Source: Pseudoalteromonas arctica A 37-1-2 (lineage in GTDB: Bacteria; Pseudomonadota; Gammaproteobacteria; Enterobacterales; Alteromonadaceae). From it: DNA of 64,000 nt. Shown one piece after another: positions 56,562-64,000 of the stretch. Each line of letters opens with the position of its first letter. The stretch's first letter is position 1. Both the position numbers and the translations under genes were made by a program. The stretch lies in NCBI RefSeq assembly GCF_000238395.3, contig NZ_CP011025.1:1426001-1490000 (forward strand), given 5' to 3'. Below the pieces are notes generated by a model. That model was given only the letters and a program-made list of their open reading frames with translations. It ran no database searches and was not told the DNA's origin.

Positions 56562-57320
56562 TCACTTAATAAAGTCATTTAATAAAAAGCATCGCCAGTC
56601 GGTGCTTTTTTTATGCACCACACTCACATCAAAACAAACATTGCTGTCATTGCTATCAATTACAGTAACGCGATTACTGCAAGCACTCAGCTTTGCACTA
56701 TGTAATTCGTCAAACACATTGGGGCTAAGTAATTTTGCAATAGGGCGGCTGGTGGCTTTAGCTAGTGACTCTTTTAATGTCCAAATTCTAAAAAACGTCT
56801 CTGCTTGGGCTTGGGTATTAGTGGGCTTGGTAATAAGTGTAATTTCATCATTATGATAAAAATGCTTAGCAAGCTTTTCAAACGGGCGCTTTAGGCTTAC
56901 TTTTTCAATATCAAAACCAAACTCACTTTTATCAAAATTTAGCGCCACCCCAACTAAACCATGCGAGTGCGAAATACAGGTATTAATAACATCACCACTT
57001 ACATGTACTTGCAGCTTTGAGCTTGCCTCATCAAATTCGGTACTCATTTCATTAAGGGGTACGTGCGTATGTTGCGGCTGCGTTACTTTAATAAGATGTT
57101 TTAACAATAACCGCGTAGCTAAATACTCTTGCTTAGCTTGTGGGCTTTTACGGCGGTTTATAATGGTTAACTCAAATGGGCTTAAGCAGTCGGGCAAATT
57201 AAAGTCACTAAGCTCAAGTGTTTTAGCATTAAATAATAAAATACTGTTATTAGCTAAAGACAAATTTGCCAATTGAGTTGAAGTAATACTCAAGGCGTTT
57301 TTAAAATAGTGTTCAGTCAT
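56562..57320 (-). CDS. 4'-phosphopantetheinyl transferase, Sfp/AcpT superfamily
   Basis: Transfers phosphopantetheine from CoA to carrier-protein serines. The 252-residue product from the ATG at 57320 contains SHSHG at 118-122, FGFDIEKVS with metal ligands D137 and E139, and WTLKESLAKA with K183 and E184. These are all three core PPTase motifs, in the large, two-lobed Sfp-like form. No polyketide or nonribosomal peptide genes lie nearby, so its carrier protein is elsewhere in the genome. The upstream 17 residues of the longer frame lack family support. Confidence 0.88.
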   Translation of the reverse strand: MTEHYFKNALSITSTQLANLSLANNSILLFNAKTLELSDFNLPDCLSPFELTIINRRKSPQAKQEYLATRLLLKHLIKVTQPQHTHVPLNEMSTEFDEASSKLQVHVSGDVINTCISHSHGLVGVALNFDKSEFGFDIEKVSLKRPFEKLAKHFYHNDEITLITKPTNTQAQAETFFRIWTLKESLAKATSRPIAKLLSPNVFDELHSAKLSACSNRVTVIDSNDSNVCFDVSVVHKKSTDWRCFLLNDFIK

Positions 57321-57461
57321 AAAAGCCCTAAAGCAAAAGAAGTCGCTGATATTGTGAGCGGTTAACGCCACTAATAAAGGCTGGGTACAATTTTATTACT
57401 CAGCTGGCATGAAATATGGTTTAATTCACAATAATCAAAATAATAACAGATTTGTAGATGT

Positions 57462-58784
57462 ATGGCACAAGTGCGTGATGGGTTTCAAAGCCGACTTGGT
57501 TTTGTTTTAGCCGCTGCTGGCGCAGCAGTGGGTTTGGGTAATATTTGGGGTTTTCCTACGCAAGCGGCCAACCATGGTGGCGGTGCATTTTTACTGGTTT
57601 ACTTTATTGTTATATTTTTACTTGCGCTTCCTGCGCTGTATACCGAACTTTATTTAGGTCACAAAGCACAAGCTAACCCTGTAAAAGCATTGGGCGATGC
57701 ATGGCAAAACACTAACCGTAAGGTTGGTGCTGCGGCAGGTTATATAGGCCTTGCGGGCGCAGTTGTTATGCTAAGTTTTTACTCAATAGTGGCAGGGTGG
57801 ATGCTCTCGTACGCTATTGAACCCATAACAACCTTTTTTGGGTTTACAGGCGCAAGCGAGTTTTTACATAGCGACTCAGTGCTGCGTAATTTTGTATTTA
57901 CGCCGCTTATGCTTATTTTAACTGCCAGTATTATTTTAAAAGGTGTTAAATCGGGAATCGAAACTTGGTCGCGCCGTTTAATGCCACTGTTACTTGTGCT
58001 GCTTGTTGGTTTAATTGCCTACATTGCAACACTCGATGGCGCAAGCGAAGGTTTTGCTGCGTATTTAATTCCTGATTTTAGCCAAATACTCGACCCTAAT
58101 TTAATTATTGCTGCAATGGGGCAAGCGTTCTTTTCGCTCTCTTTAGGTGTGGGCTGTATGATGATTTACGGCTCGTATTTACAGCCAGATGCTAATTTAC
58201 CAAAGCTCACAGCCGGTGTTGCACTACTTGATACTGGCGTTGCTTTTTTAGCGGGGTTACTTATTATTCCTGCTATTTATGTGGCGCAGCACAACGGTGT
58301 TGAAGTATTTAGTGGTGGTAAACTGATTGGGGAAGGGCAGCTTATTTTTGCTATTTTACCTGAGCTATTTAGCACCATGGGCGAAATTGGCTTATTAGTT
58401 GGTTTATTATTTTTTGTATTAATGTCTATCGCATCGGTTACGTCAACTATATCGACTACTGAAATTCCGGTAGCGTTTTTAGTCGAAAACCACAAGGTTA
58501 GCCGCACCAAAGCAACATGGGCGGTAAGCGCCGTTGTTCTTGTGTGTGCAAGCGCGATTATATTAAATTTTGATTGGTTATTTGGTTTGGTAATTATGCT
58601 ATTTACTCAATACCAATTACCGCTTATGGGTTTATTTTACTTTATTACAGTAGGGTGGATGTGGCAGCGTGGTAACAAATTACATCAAGCAACAACAGGC
58701 GTACATTACTGGTTTGCTCAGTATATTCGTTTTGTTTGCCCAGTATTAATGACCTTAGTATTTGCAAACGTTGCCTTTGGTTAA
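57462..58784 (+). CDS. sodium-dependent transporter, NSS family
   Basis: Sodium-coupled amino-acid symporter of the LeuT/SNF type (440 residues, about 11 helices). The family signature GLGNIWGFPTQAANHGGGAFLLVY replaces the usual GLGNIWRFPY, with Gly for the gate Arg. GQAFFSLSLGVGCMMIYGSY gives the unwound helix 6 region. Likely imports an aromatic or branched amino acid; the substrate is not decidable. Divergent from the PPTase gene and ended by a terminator. Confidence 0.9.
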   Translation: MAQVRDGFQSRLGFVLAAAGAAVGLGNIWGFPTQAANHGGGAFLLVYFIVIFLLALPALYTELYLGHKAQANPVKALGDAWQNTNRKVGAAAGYIGLAGAVVMLSFYSIVAGWMLSYAIEPITTFFGFTGASEFLHSDSVLRNFVFTPLMLILTASIILKGVKSGIETWSRRLMPLLLVLLVGLIAYIATLDGASEGFAAYLIPDFSQILDPNLIIAAMGQAFFSLSLGVGCMMIYGSYLQPDANLPKLTAGVALLDTGVAFLAGLLIIPAIYVAQHNGVEVFSGGKLIGEGQLIFAILPELFSTMGEIGLLVGLLFFVLMSIASVTSTISTTEIPVAFLVENHKVSRTKATWAVSAVVLVCASAIILNFDWLFGLVIMLFTQYQLPLMGLFYFITVGWMWQRGNKLHQATTGVHYWFAQYIRFVCPVLMTLVFANVAFG

Positions 58785-58810
58785 GCTCTATTTAAAGTAA
58801 ATTTTTAAAC

Positions 58811-58842
58811 AAAAAAGCGAAGAGACTAACTTCGCTTTTTTT
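58811..58842. terminator. bidirectional terminator, NSS transporter / dehydrogenase
   Basis: AAAAAAGCGAAG and CTTCGCTTTTTT form a 12-bp stem with a 7-nt loop; genes converge here. Confidence 0.92.
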
Positions 58843-58872
58843 GTGCCTATTATTTAGGTAAAGCTAAGGTAT

Positions 58873-59853
58873 TTATAAAACCTCATTAGTTAGAGGTTTA
58901 CCTTCATTTACTTCAAGCGCGTTAAGTAGGGTTGTGTTTGCTATTTCGGTGAGTGCTTCTTGGGTAAAAAAGCCCTGATGGCCTGTTACTAAAACATTTT
59001 TAAAGCTCACTAAGCGCGAAAATATATCGTCTTGATTTATTTCGTCGCTGTGGTTTTTAAAAAACAGCTCCGACTCTTGCTCGTAAACGTCGAGCCCTAA
59101 ATACCCTAGTTTTTTAGTTTTAAGCGCACTAATACATGCGCTACTATCAAGTAATGCACCACGAGAGGTGTTAATAAGCATAACGCCGGTTTTCATTTTG
59201 CTAAATGCCTCGTCATTTATTAAATGATGAGTTTGCTCCGTTAAAGGGCAATGCAAAGAAATCACATCGCTTTGGCTAAGTAAGGTGTTTATATCGGTAA
59301 TTGTATAATTGCCAGGTTGTGCGTATGGGTCGCACACTAATACTTTAGCGCCAAAGCCATTTAATATATTGCACAGCGCAAGGCCAATTTTACCGCAACC
59401 TACAATACCCACGGTTTTATTGTGCAAGTTAAAGCCTAGTAATCCATTTAAATCAAAGTTGTCTTCGCGTACGCGGTTATACGCTTTATGCGTTTTACGG
59501 CTAAGCGTTAGCATAAGTGCAATACAATGCTCGGCTACTGCTTCTGGGCTGTAAGCAGGAACACGTAATACTTTAATTTTATGTGCTTTTGCTGCGGGTA
59601 AATCAACGTTATTAAATCCTGCACAACGCAGCAAAATAGTATTTATGCCTTGGCTTGCCAGTTGCGCAATAACGGCGGTGTTTACAGTGTCGTTTACAAA
59701 TACGCATATGGCATCAAACCCATTTGCTAAAATAGCCGTTTGTTCGCTCAGGGCTTGCTCAAAATACGTTATTTTTATGTCACTGTGATCGCGTGTACTT
59801 TGTTCAAAAAAAGGCAGCTCGTACTTTTGAGTACTAAAAAAAGCAATGTTCAT
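58873..59853 (-). CDS. ldhA: D-lactate dehydrogenase (2-hydroxyacid dehydrogenase family)
   Basis: Reduces pyruvate to D-lactate with NADH in fermentative conditions. At 326 residues it matches E. coli LdhA in length. The nucleotide motif GIVGCGKIGLALCNIL lies near 148-163, with the catalytic Arg in NTSRGALLDSSA, Glu in DVYEQESELFF and His in GHQGFFTQEAL, the LdhA signature end. The start MNIAFFSTQKYE is also family-like. Single gene. Confidence 0.93.
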   Translation of the reverse strand: MNIAFFSTQKYELPFFEQSTRDHSDIKITYFEQALSEQTAILANGFDAICVFVNDTVNTAVIAQLASQGINTILLRCAGFNNVDLPAAKAHKIKVLRVPAYSPEAVAEHCIALMLTLSRKTHKAYNRVREDNFDLNGLLGFNLHNKTVGIVGCGKIGLALCNILNGFGAKVLVCDPYAQPGNYTITDINTLLSQSDVISLHCPLTEQTHHLINDEAFSKMKTGVMLINTSRGALLDSSACISALKTKKLGYLGLDVYEQESELFFKNHSDEINQDDIFSRLVSFKNVLVTGHQGFFTQEALTEIANTTLLNALEVNEGKPLTNEVL

Positions 59854-59963
59854 GGTAATAGCCTCGACGCTTAAGGAGTATTATTTATTACTAATACAAT
59901 AAACTACTTTATAAACCTGTGCTTTAGTAACACGCATTTTATTGATTTAAATTAAGCCCTAAT

Positions 59964-60524
59964 TTATGCCTTAGCCGACGTAAACAAAGGTATTTTAGAC
60001 GGTACCTTTTTACCAACTCTGGCAGCGCTTAACTTTGCGGCTTGCAGTAGGTTGCTTTCTATTACTTGTTTAAGTGTTTCAGGCTTAGTACGTGGTGCAT
60101 AGCGTGCAACAAGTTGCCCTTGTGAGTTAATTAAAAACTTAGTGAAATTCCACTTAATTGCACGATTTTGCGAAATACCCCGCGTATGCGACTTTAAATA
60201 ATTAAACAACGGATGTGTTTCTGGCCCGTTTACCATTACCTTACCAAATACCTCAAATGAGGTATTAAATTGCTCTTGGTAAAAGTCTTTAATGGCTAAA
60301 TTATCAAGCGGCTCATTTTGGCCAAACTGGTTACACGGAAACGCAAGTACAGTAAAACCATTGCTTTTGTATTGCTGATAGAGCTTTTCGAGCGCATTTA
60401 ATTGCACCGAAAAATTACACTTACTCGCTGTATTAACAATAAGGACTGTTTTGCCTTGTAATTGCCTAAGAGAAAAATTTTCGCTGTTAAAAAGTGGTGC
60501 ATTAAATTGATAAATACTATCCAT
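59964..60524 (-). CDS. glutathione peroxidase family protein
   Basis: Thiol peroxidase (186 residues) of the BtuE/GPx type. The catalytic tetrad is visible: C36 in NTASKCNFSVQ (cysteine, not selenocysteine), Gln in FPCNQFGQNEP, Trp in IKWNFTKFL and the adjacent Asn. The second Cys in FPCNQ may act as resolving residue. The C-terminal tail (about 160-186, Lys-rich) is longer than usual. Cytoplasmic. It lies divergent from the beta-hydroxyacid dehydrogenase gene. Confidence 0.92.
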   Translation of the reverse strand: MDSIYQFNAPLFNSENFSLRQLQGKTVLIVNTASKCNFSVQLNALEKLYQQYKSNGFTVLAFPCNQFGQNEPLDNLAIKDFYQEQFNTSFEVFGKVMVNGPETHPLFNYLKSHTRGISQNRAIKWNFTKFLINSQGQLVARYAPRTKPETLKQVIESNLLQAAKLSAARVGKKVPSKIPLFTSAKA

Positions 60525-60645
60525 AGGTTACCTACTTACCTTTCCCGCTAAGGAAATTTTATAAAGACTTTCATTCGCTTTTTTATCGACCGGTTGACAT
60601 AATCGAGGTCTAGTTTCTAAGTTATCAGTTTAATAGGTCATTTTT

Positions 60646-61527
60646 ATGTCAATGAAAGTCGCATTTATAGGTTTAGGCGTAATGGGTTACCCAATGGCGG
60701 GGCATTTAGCAAAAGCAGGGCACAGCGTATGCGTTTATAACCGCACTCAAGCTAAAGCACAAGCGTGGACTGCAGAACATTCAGGAAGCTTTGCACCCAC
60801 CCCGCGCGAAGCTGCCAGTAATGCCGACATCGTATTTATGTGTGTTGGTAACGATGACGACTTACGCTCAGTAGTGTATGGCGAAGATGGTGTGTTAGCG
60901 GGCATGCTGCCGCACACTGTTTTGGTTGATCACACCACAACCTCAGCTGAAGTAGCACGCGAAGTGGCTGCAAAAGCGGCTCTGCAAAATATCGACTTTA
61001 TAGATGCACCTGTATCAGGCGGACAAGCTGGCGCCGAAAACGGCGTATTAACGGTTATGGCGGGTGGCAGTGAATCTGTATTTGCTAAAGTGCAGCCAGT
61101 TATGGCGGCGTTTAGTCGTTTTAGCCAATTACTAGGCGGCGTTGGCTCGGGACAACTTTGTAAAATGGTTAATCAAATTTGTATTGCTGGAGCAGTGCAA
61201 GGTTTAGCCGAAGGCTTACATTTTGCTAAGCAAGCTGGGCTTGATGGTGAAAAAGTTATAGAAACCATTTCTAAAGGTGCAGCCGGTTCGTGGCAAATGG
61301 AAAACCGCTACAAAACAATGTGGGCAGGTGAATATGAGTTTGGCTTTGCCGTAGATTGGATGCGCAAAGATTTAGGTATTGCACTCGATGAAGCTAAAAA
61401 CAACGGCGCTACTTTACCAATGACCGCAACGGTCGATCAATATTACGCCGATGTACAAGCACTCGGCGGTGGCAGATACGACACCTCAAGCTTACTAGCA
61501 CGCATTGAAGCGCTGCATAAAAAGTAA
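60646..61527 (+). CDS. beta-hydroxyacid dehydrogenase (3-hydroxyisobutyrate dehydrogenase family)
   Basis: NAD(P)-dependent oxidoreductase, 293 residues. The Rossmann motif GLGVMGYPMAGHLAKAGH starts at about residue 9, with NRT at the cofactor 2' position suggesting NADP preference. The substrate motif DAPVSGGQAGAENGVLTVM and the catalytic lysine in GQLCKMVNQ are intact. Family members act on 3-hydroxyisobutyrate, tartronate semialdehyde or succinic semialdehyde; the choice cannot be made here. The ATG at 60646 and a Met two codons on are both possible. Confidence 0.88.
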   Translation: MSMKVAFIGLGVMGYPMAGHLAKAGHSVCVYNRTQAKAQAWTAEHSGSFAPTPREAASNADIVFMCVGNDDDLRSVVYGEDGVLAGMLPHTVLVDHTTTSAEVAREVAAKAALQNIDFIDAPVSGGQAGAENGVLTVMAGGSESVFAKVQPVMAAFSRFSQLLGGVGSGQLCKMVNQICIAGAVQGLAEGLHFAKQAGLDGEKVIETISKGAAGSWQMENRYKTMWAGEYEFGFAVDWMRKDLGIALDEAKNNGATLPMTATVDQYYADVQALGGGRYDTSSLLARIEALHKK

Positions 61528-61530
61528 CGC

Positions 61531-61572
61531 TGTAGACGCGAAGCTTGCTTGCGTGACGGGCAAAGCCCGTAA
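61531..61572. repeat. REP-like palindromic unit
   Basis: TGTAGACGCGAAGCTTGCTTGCGTGACGGG continues with a GACGGGC...GCCCGT hairpin just after the stop of the preceding gene. It resembles the right part of the 112-bp repeats at 47687-47946 (TGTAGACGTGCAGCTTGCTG), so they form one dispersed family. Confidence 0.65.
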
Positions 61573-61581
61573 AGTAATTTA

Positions 61582-61699
61582 TTCACAAAGAGGTTATGAG
61601 GCGCTGCGCTTTTAGAGGAAGTAATAGATCTAAAAAAGATTGTTTTTTATGTCTTCTCATTTACTCCTCATTTACTCCTCATTCGCTTCTCTTTGTGAA
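61582..61699. repeat. 118-bp element with inverted ends
   Basis: TTCACAAAGAG (61582-61592) and CTCTTTGTGAA (61689-61699) are perfect 11-bp inverted ends, and ATGAGG recurs inside both. Between them is a duplicated CATTTACTCCT and no coding sequence. It could be a small non-autonomous element or a structured RNA. Confidence 0.5.
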
Positions 61700-61742
61700 A
61701 TAGTATTTTTCTTTTTTTGAAGTGGTACAGATATTTATAAAT

Positions 61743-61780
61743 AAAAACGCGATACTTTATTGCTAAAGCGTCGCGTTTTT
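61743..61780 (-). terminator. terminator of sbcB
   Basis: AAAAACGCGA and TCGCGTTTTT form a 10-bp stem around an 18-nt partly paired loop; the minus strand ends in T. Confidence 0.8.
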
Positions 61781-61800
61781 AATGCGTTATACAAACAAAA

Positions 61801-63252
61801 TTACATGCTTTGAGCGTAATTATATAGCGCCTTTAAAATTGTAAGATTTTTTTCGCTGTCGTCATGTTCATGCGCTAAATTTTCAAGGGTGATCATAAAA
61901 TCTTGCGCGTTAATCGACGGTTGATCTTCCCCGTGCATTAACTTGTTTTGGCAATACTGGCGCCATTGGTCAAGCTCTTGCTGGTTTAGCGTTTCAGGCC
62001 AGTTACGTGCGCGGTATCTAAACAATAACGTATTGAATTTTTTATCTTCAAAGTCTAACTTCAACCCTGCTAATTCATCTGGTTTAGCATCACGAATAAT
62101 CGCAAACTTAGCTTTATCGGCATGGCTTGTAAAACCATCGTAAAGTAAGTAGTCAACGTTAGTGGTTGCGCTGTAATCGCCTTGCTCGTTAAACACTTCG
62201 GTTACTTTATCGCGAAGGTCGGTATTGGCTTTTAAAATAGCTAAGTTAGCTAAGCACTGCTCGCGATCAATCCCAAGGCGCGCGGCGTTTTCAGGCAATA
62301 ATGTTTTAGCTGGGGCTAAAATAGGGCACTTGTTTAAATGCACCAGCTTTAAGCCAACAGGTAAATCGTCTTCGGCTAAATCTACACGTTTGGTGTATAA
62401 GCGTTTGCGTAACTCTTCTACGTTTAAATCAATGAGTACTTGCGGGTTTTGGGTTAAATCAAAACAAATAACCGCGTTTTTATTTACCGGATGAAAGCTC
62501 ATTGGTGCAACCCAGCTTGTACAGCCTTGCGTTGCAGGTATTCGCGACGTGGTATGCACCAGCGGCGTCATGTTAAAAACATCAACTAATTCAGCAAGGG
62601 CTTTTTTATTACGCAGCCCAAAAAAGAAGTTATACAGCTTTGGTTGTTTTTCTTTTATTAGCTTAGCCAGTGCAATAGTGGCGGTTACATCGCTTAGTGC
62701 ATCGTGCGCTGCGGCGTGTTCAATACCATTAGCTACGGTTAAATGCTCTAGCTTAAAGCTTGGGCTGCCATCTTCTTTTAACGGCCATTCAATGCCTTCA
62801 GGGCGCAGTGCGTAACAAGCACGAACCAAATCAATAATATCCCAGCGGCTATTGTTATTTTTGTATTCGCGCTCGTACGGGTCGTAAAAGTTACGGTAAA
62901 AGCTATAACGGCTTACTTCGTCATCAAACCGAATACTGTTATAACCGGCAACACAGGTGTTTGGTACACTAAACTCAGCATGAATTTTTGCTATAAACTC
63001 AGCTTCAACCAAGCCTTTTTTCATCGCCACTTGTGGCGTAATACCCGTAATTAAACACGCCTCAGGGTGAGGTAAGTAATCCGCTTGCGGCTTACAATAT
63101 TCAATAAGTGGCTCGCCAATAATATTTAAATCAAGATCGGTACGAATACCCGCAAATTGGCTCGGCTTATCTTTTTGAGGGCTTGCCCCCCAAGTCTCGT
63201 AGTCGTGCCAATATATTGTAGGTTGTGTTTCGTGGTATGTTGGTTCGCTCAT
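61801..63252 (-). CDS. sbcB: exodeoxyribonuclease I
   Basis: 3'-5' single-strand DNA exonuclease used in recombination and mismatch repair. The 483-residue protein matches E. coli ExoI in length and in the DEDDh catalytic set: HDYETWG with D17 and E19, GYNSIRFDDEVSRY, and EHAAAHDALSDVTATI with the catalytic His and Asp. The SH3-like region and C-terminal helices follow. The ATG follows AAGAGACAG. An integrase gene begins 138 bp upstream on the other strand, so an island has probably inserted beside it. Confidence 0.97.
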   Translation of the reverse strand: MSEPTYHETQPTIYWHDYETWGASPQKDKPSQFAGIRTDLDLNIIGEPLIEYCKPQADYLPHPEACLITGITPQVAMKKGLVEAEFIAKIHAEFSVPNTCVAGYNSIRFDDEVSRYSFYRNFYDPYEREYKNNNSRWDIIDLVRACYALRPEGIEWPLKEDGSPSFKLEHLTVANGIEHAAAHDALSDVTATIALAKLIKEKQPKLYNFFFGLRNKKALAELVDVFNMTPLVHTTSRIPATQGCTSWVAPMSFHPVNKNAVICFDLTQNPQVLIDLNVEELRKRLYTKRVDLAEDDLPVGLKLVHLNKCPILAPAKTLLPENAARLGIDREQCLANLAILKANTDLRDKVTEVFNEQGDYSATTNVDYLLYDGFTSHADKAKFAIIRDAKPDELAGLKLDFEDKKFNTLLFRYRARNWPETLNQQELDQWRQYCQNKLMHGEDQPSINAQDFMITLENLAHEHDDSEKNLTILKALYNYAQSM

Positions 63253-63339
63253 TCTGTCTCTTAGCCCTTTTATAATGCGGGTTTTTAGTGCGCTTTAGTT
63301 TGTTGTTGTATCTTTGTGTGTGTTGTAATCTACGCATTG

Positions 63340-63381
63340 TGTGTATATTATTGTGTATAATTTTTTTGCTAACTGTGTATA
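63340..63381. repeat. three TGTGTATA repeats upstream of integrase
   Basis: TGTGTATA occurs at 63340-63347, 63352-63359 and 63374-63381, just in front of the integrase start. They could be arm-type integrase sites or operators in an attachment region; they also overlap the upstream DNA of sbcB. Confidence 0.4.
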
Positions 63382-63390
63382 AAATATTAA

Positions 63391-64000
63391 ATGGCAATCA
63401 GTGACACCAAATTAAGAAAGCTGCTAGATAAAAATCAAACACCGTGCGTATTATCGCATAGAGACAGTTTAAGTGTAAGAGTATCAGCAAAAGGCACAAT
63501 CACTTGGCAGTATCGTTGTCGCGTGGATAACAAACAAGTAATAATATCGCTTGGCCGTTATCCGGGGCTAAGCATAAAAGAAGCGCAAGACTACATACCA
63601 CTACTTCAAAACTGGCTAAGCCAGGATAAAGACCCACGAACCGAACTAAAGCTTATGCGTAACCAAGCCAAAGGTTTGCCAACAATGGCAAAAGTGGCAA
63701 CCGACTGGTTAAATAAAAAAGTACCCGACCTGAAAGAAAAAACCCAAACTTTATACACAAACCAAGTGGGCAAATGGATAGTGCCGCTTTTAAATGACGA
63801 AGCAATGCCACTCGACCTAATGACCATAAAAGACTGGTTTACTTATTTTGATAAAGTTAAAGAGCAAGGCAGCGCCAAAACCACCGGCACAATTTTAGTA
63901 CGCATAAAATCAATAATAGGCTGGGCCGAAAAACGCGGTGAAGCAAAACCATTTAACCCAGTGCTAACCTTAAACGTAAACGACGTAGGCGAACAAGCAA
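63391..64000 (+). CDS. tyrosine recombinase / integrase, partial (C-terminus outside window)
   Basis: The first 203 residues of a P4-type integrase. The arm-binding DUF4102-like domain is visible (about 1-80: SDTKLRKLL, LSVRVSAKGTITWQYRCRVD, ISLGRYPGLSIKEAQ), then the SAM-like core-binding domain (about 95-200). The catalytic Arg-His-Tyr residues lie beyond the window end. Such enzymes move genomic islands and prophages; reading direction points away from sbcB, so the cargo is expected to the right of base 64000. Confidence 0.88.
   Translation, partial: MAISDTKLRKLLDKNQTPCVLSHRDSLSVRVSAKGTITWQYRCRVDNKQVIISLGRYPGLSIKEAQDYIPLLQNWLSQDKDPRTELKLMRNQAKGLPTMAKVATDWLNKKVPDLKEKTQTLYTNQVGKWIVPLLNDEAMPLDLMTIKDWFTYFDKVKEQGSAKTTGTILVRIKSIIGWAEKRGEAKPFNPVLTLNVNDVGEQA

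Overview
The window looks like chromosomal DNA of a marine gammaproteobacterium, most likely Pseudoalteromonas or a close Alteromonadales relative. This rests on the AT-rich coding style, the carAB, gltBD, recN, nadK, grpE and sbcB proteins that read like close relatives of the E. coli versions, two NhaC/NhaD-type sodium antiporters, an MksBEF condensin, and short palindromic elements with TAATACCAATT ends. Organism identity is inferred from recognition, not from a database search. No rRNA, tRNA or CRISPR array was seen.

Layout. 1-6900: a minus-strand module with a membrane adaptor protein, an ABC ATPase, two FtsX-type permeases, a sigma-54-dependent response regulator and its histidine kinase (cut by the window edge). 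It is preceded by a 31-residue micro-ORF, a candidate -24/-12 promoter and a cluster of TGTCCG/CGGACA half-sites, which together suggest an autoregulated envelope-stress or antimicrobial-peptide exporter. 7.2-13.3 kb: gltBD (glutamate synthase) behind a double ARG box. 13.3-14.2 kb: a decayed region with a gene remnant and a 203-bp palindromic-end element. 14.2-18.9 kb: a membrane diguanylate cyclase, two small unknown proteins, recN with a LexA box, and nadK. 18.9-20.6 kb: a divergent HrcA-like gene and grpE, each with a heat-shock (sigma-32) promoter. 20.6-26.3 kb: MFS exporter, M48 lipoprotein protease, alpha/beta hydrolase, Tsx-like porin and NhaC antiporter.

26.7-32.8 kb: dapB, carAB and greA, a biosynthetic block with a hairpin in the carA leader. 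33-35.2 kb: an LD-carboxypeptidase, then ribB under an FMN riboswitch with a repeat element inserted between aptamer and gene. 35.3-38.4 kb: a nitroreductase, a quinone-reductase-like dehydrogenase and a LysR regulator, linked by two copies of one operator-like sequence. 38.4-44 kb: a Tat-exported dienelactone hydrolase and an RND efflux pair. 44-48.6 kb: small proteins, a probably Fur-controlled TonB-dependent receptor, msrA, and two near-identical 112-bp repeats.

48.7-53.3 kb: mksF-mksE-mksB, a MukBEF-like condensin without a nuclease partner. 53.5-56.5 kb: nhaD, then lysC behind a lysine riboswitch. 56.5-63.3 kb: phosphopantetheinyl transferase, NSS-family transporter, D-lactate dehydrogenase, glutathione peroxidase, a beta-hydroxyacid dehydrogenase and sbcB. 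The last 610 bases open a tyrosine integrase, so a genomic island or prophage probably begins here and continues out of view.

The window is mostly housekeeping. The most unusual parts are the sigma-54 exporter module with its micro-ORF, the riboswitch leader carrying an inserted repeat, the duplicated LysR-type operator beside a gene remnant, and the island edge at the right end.
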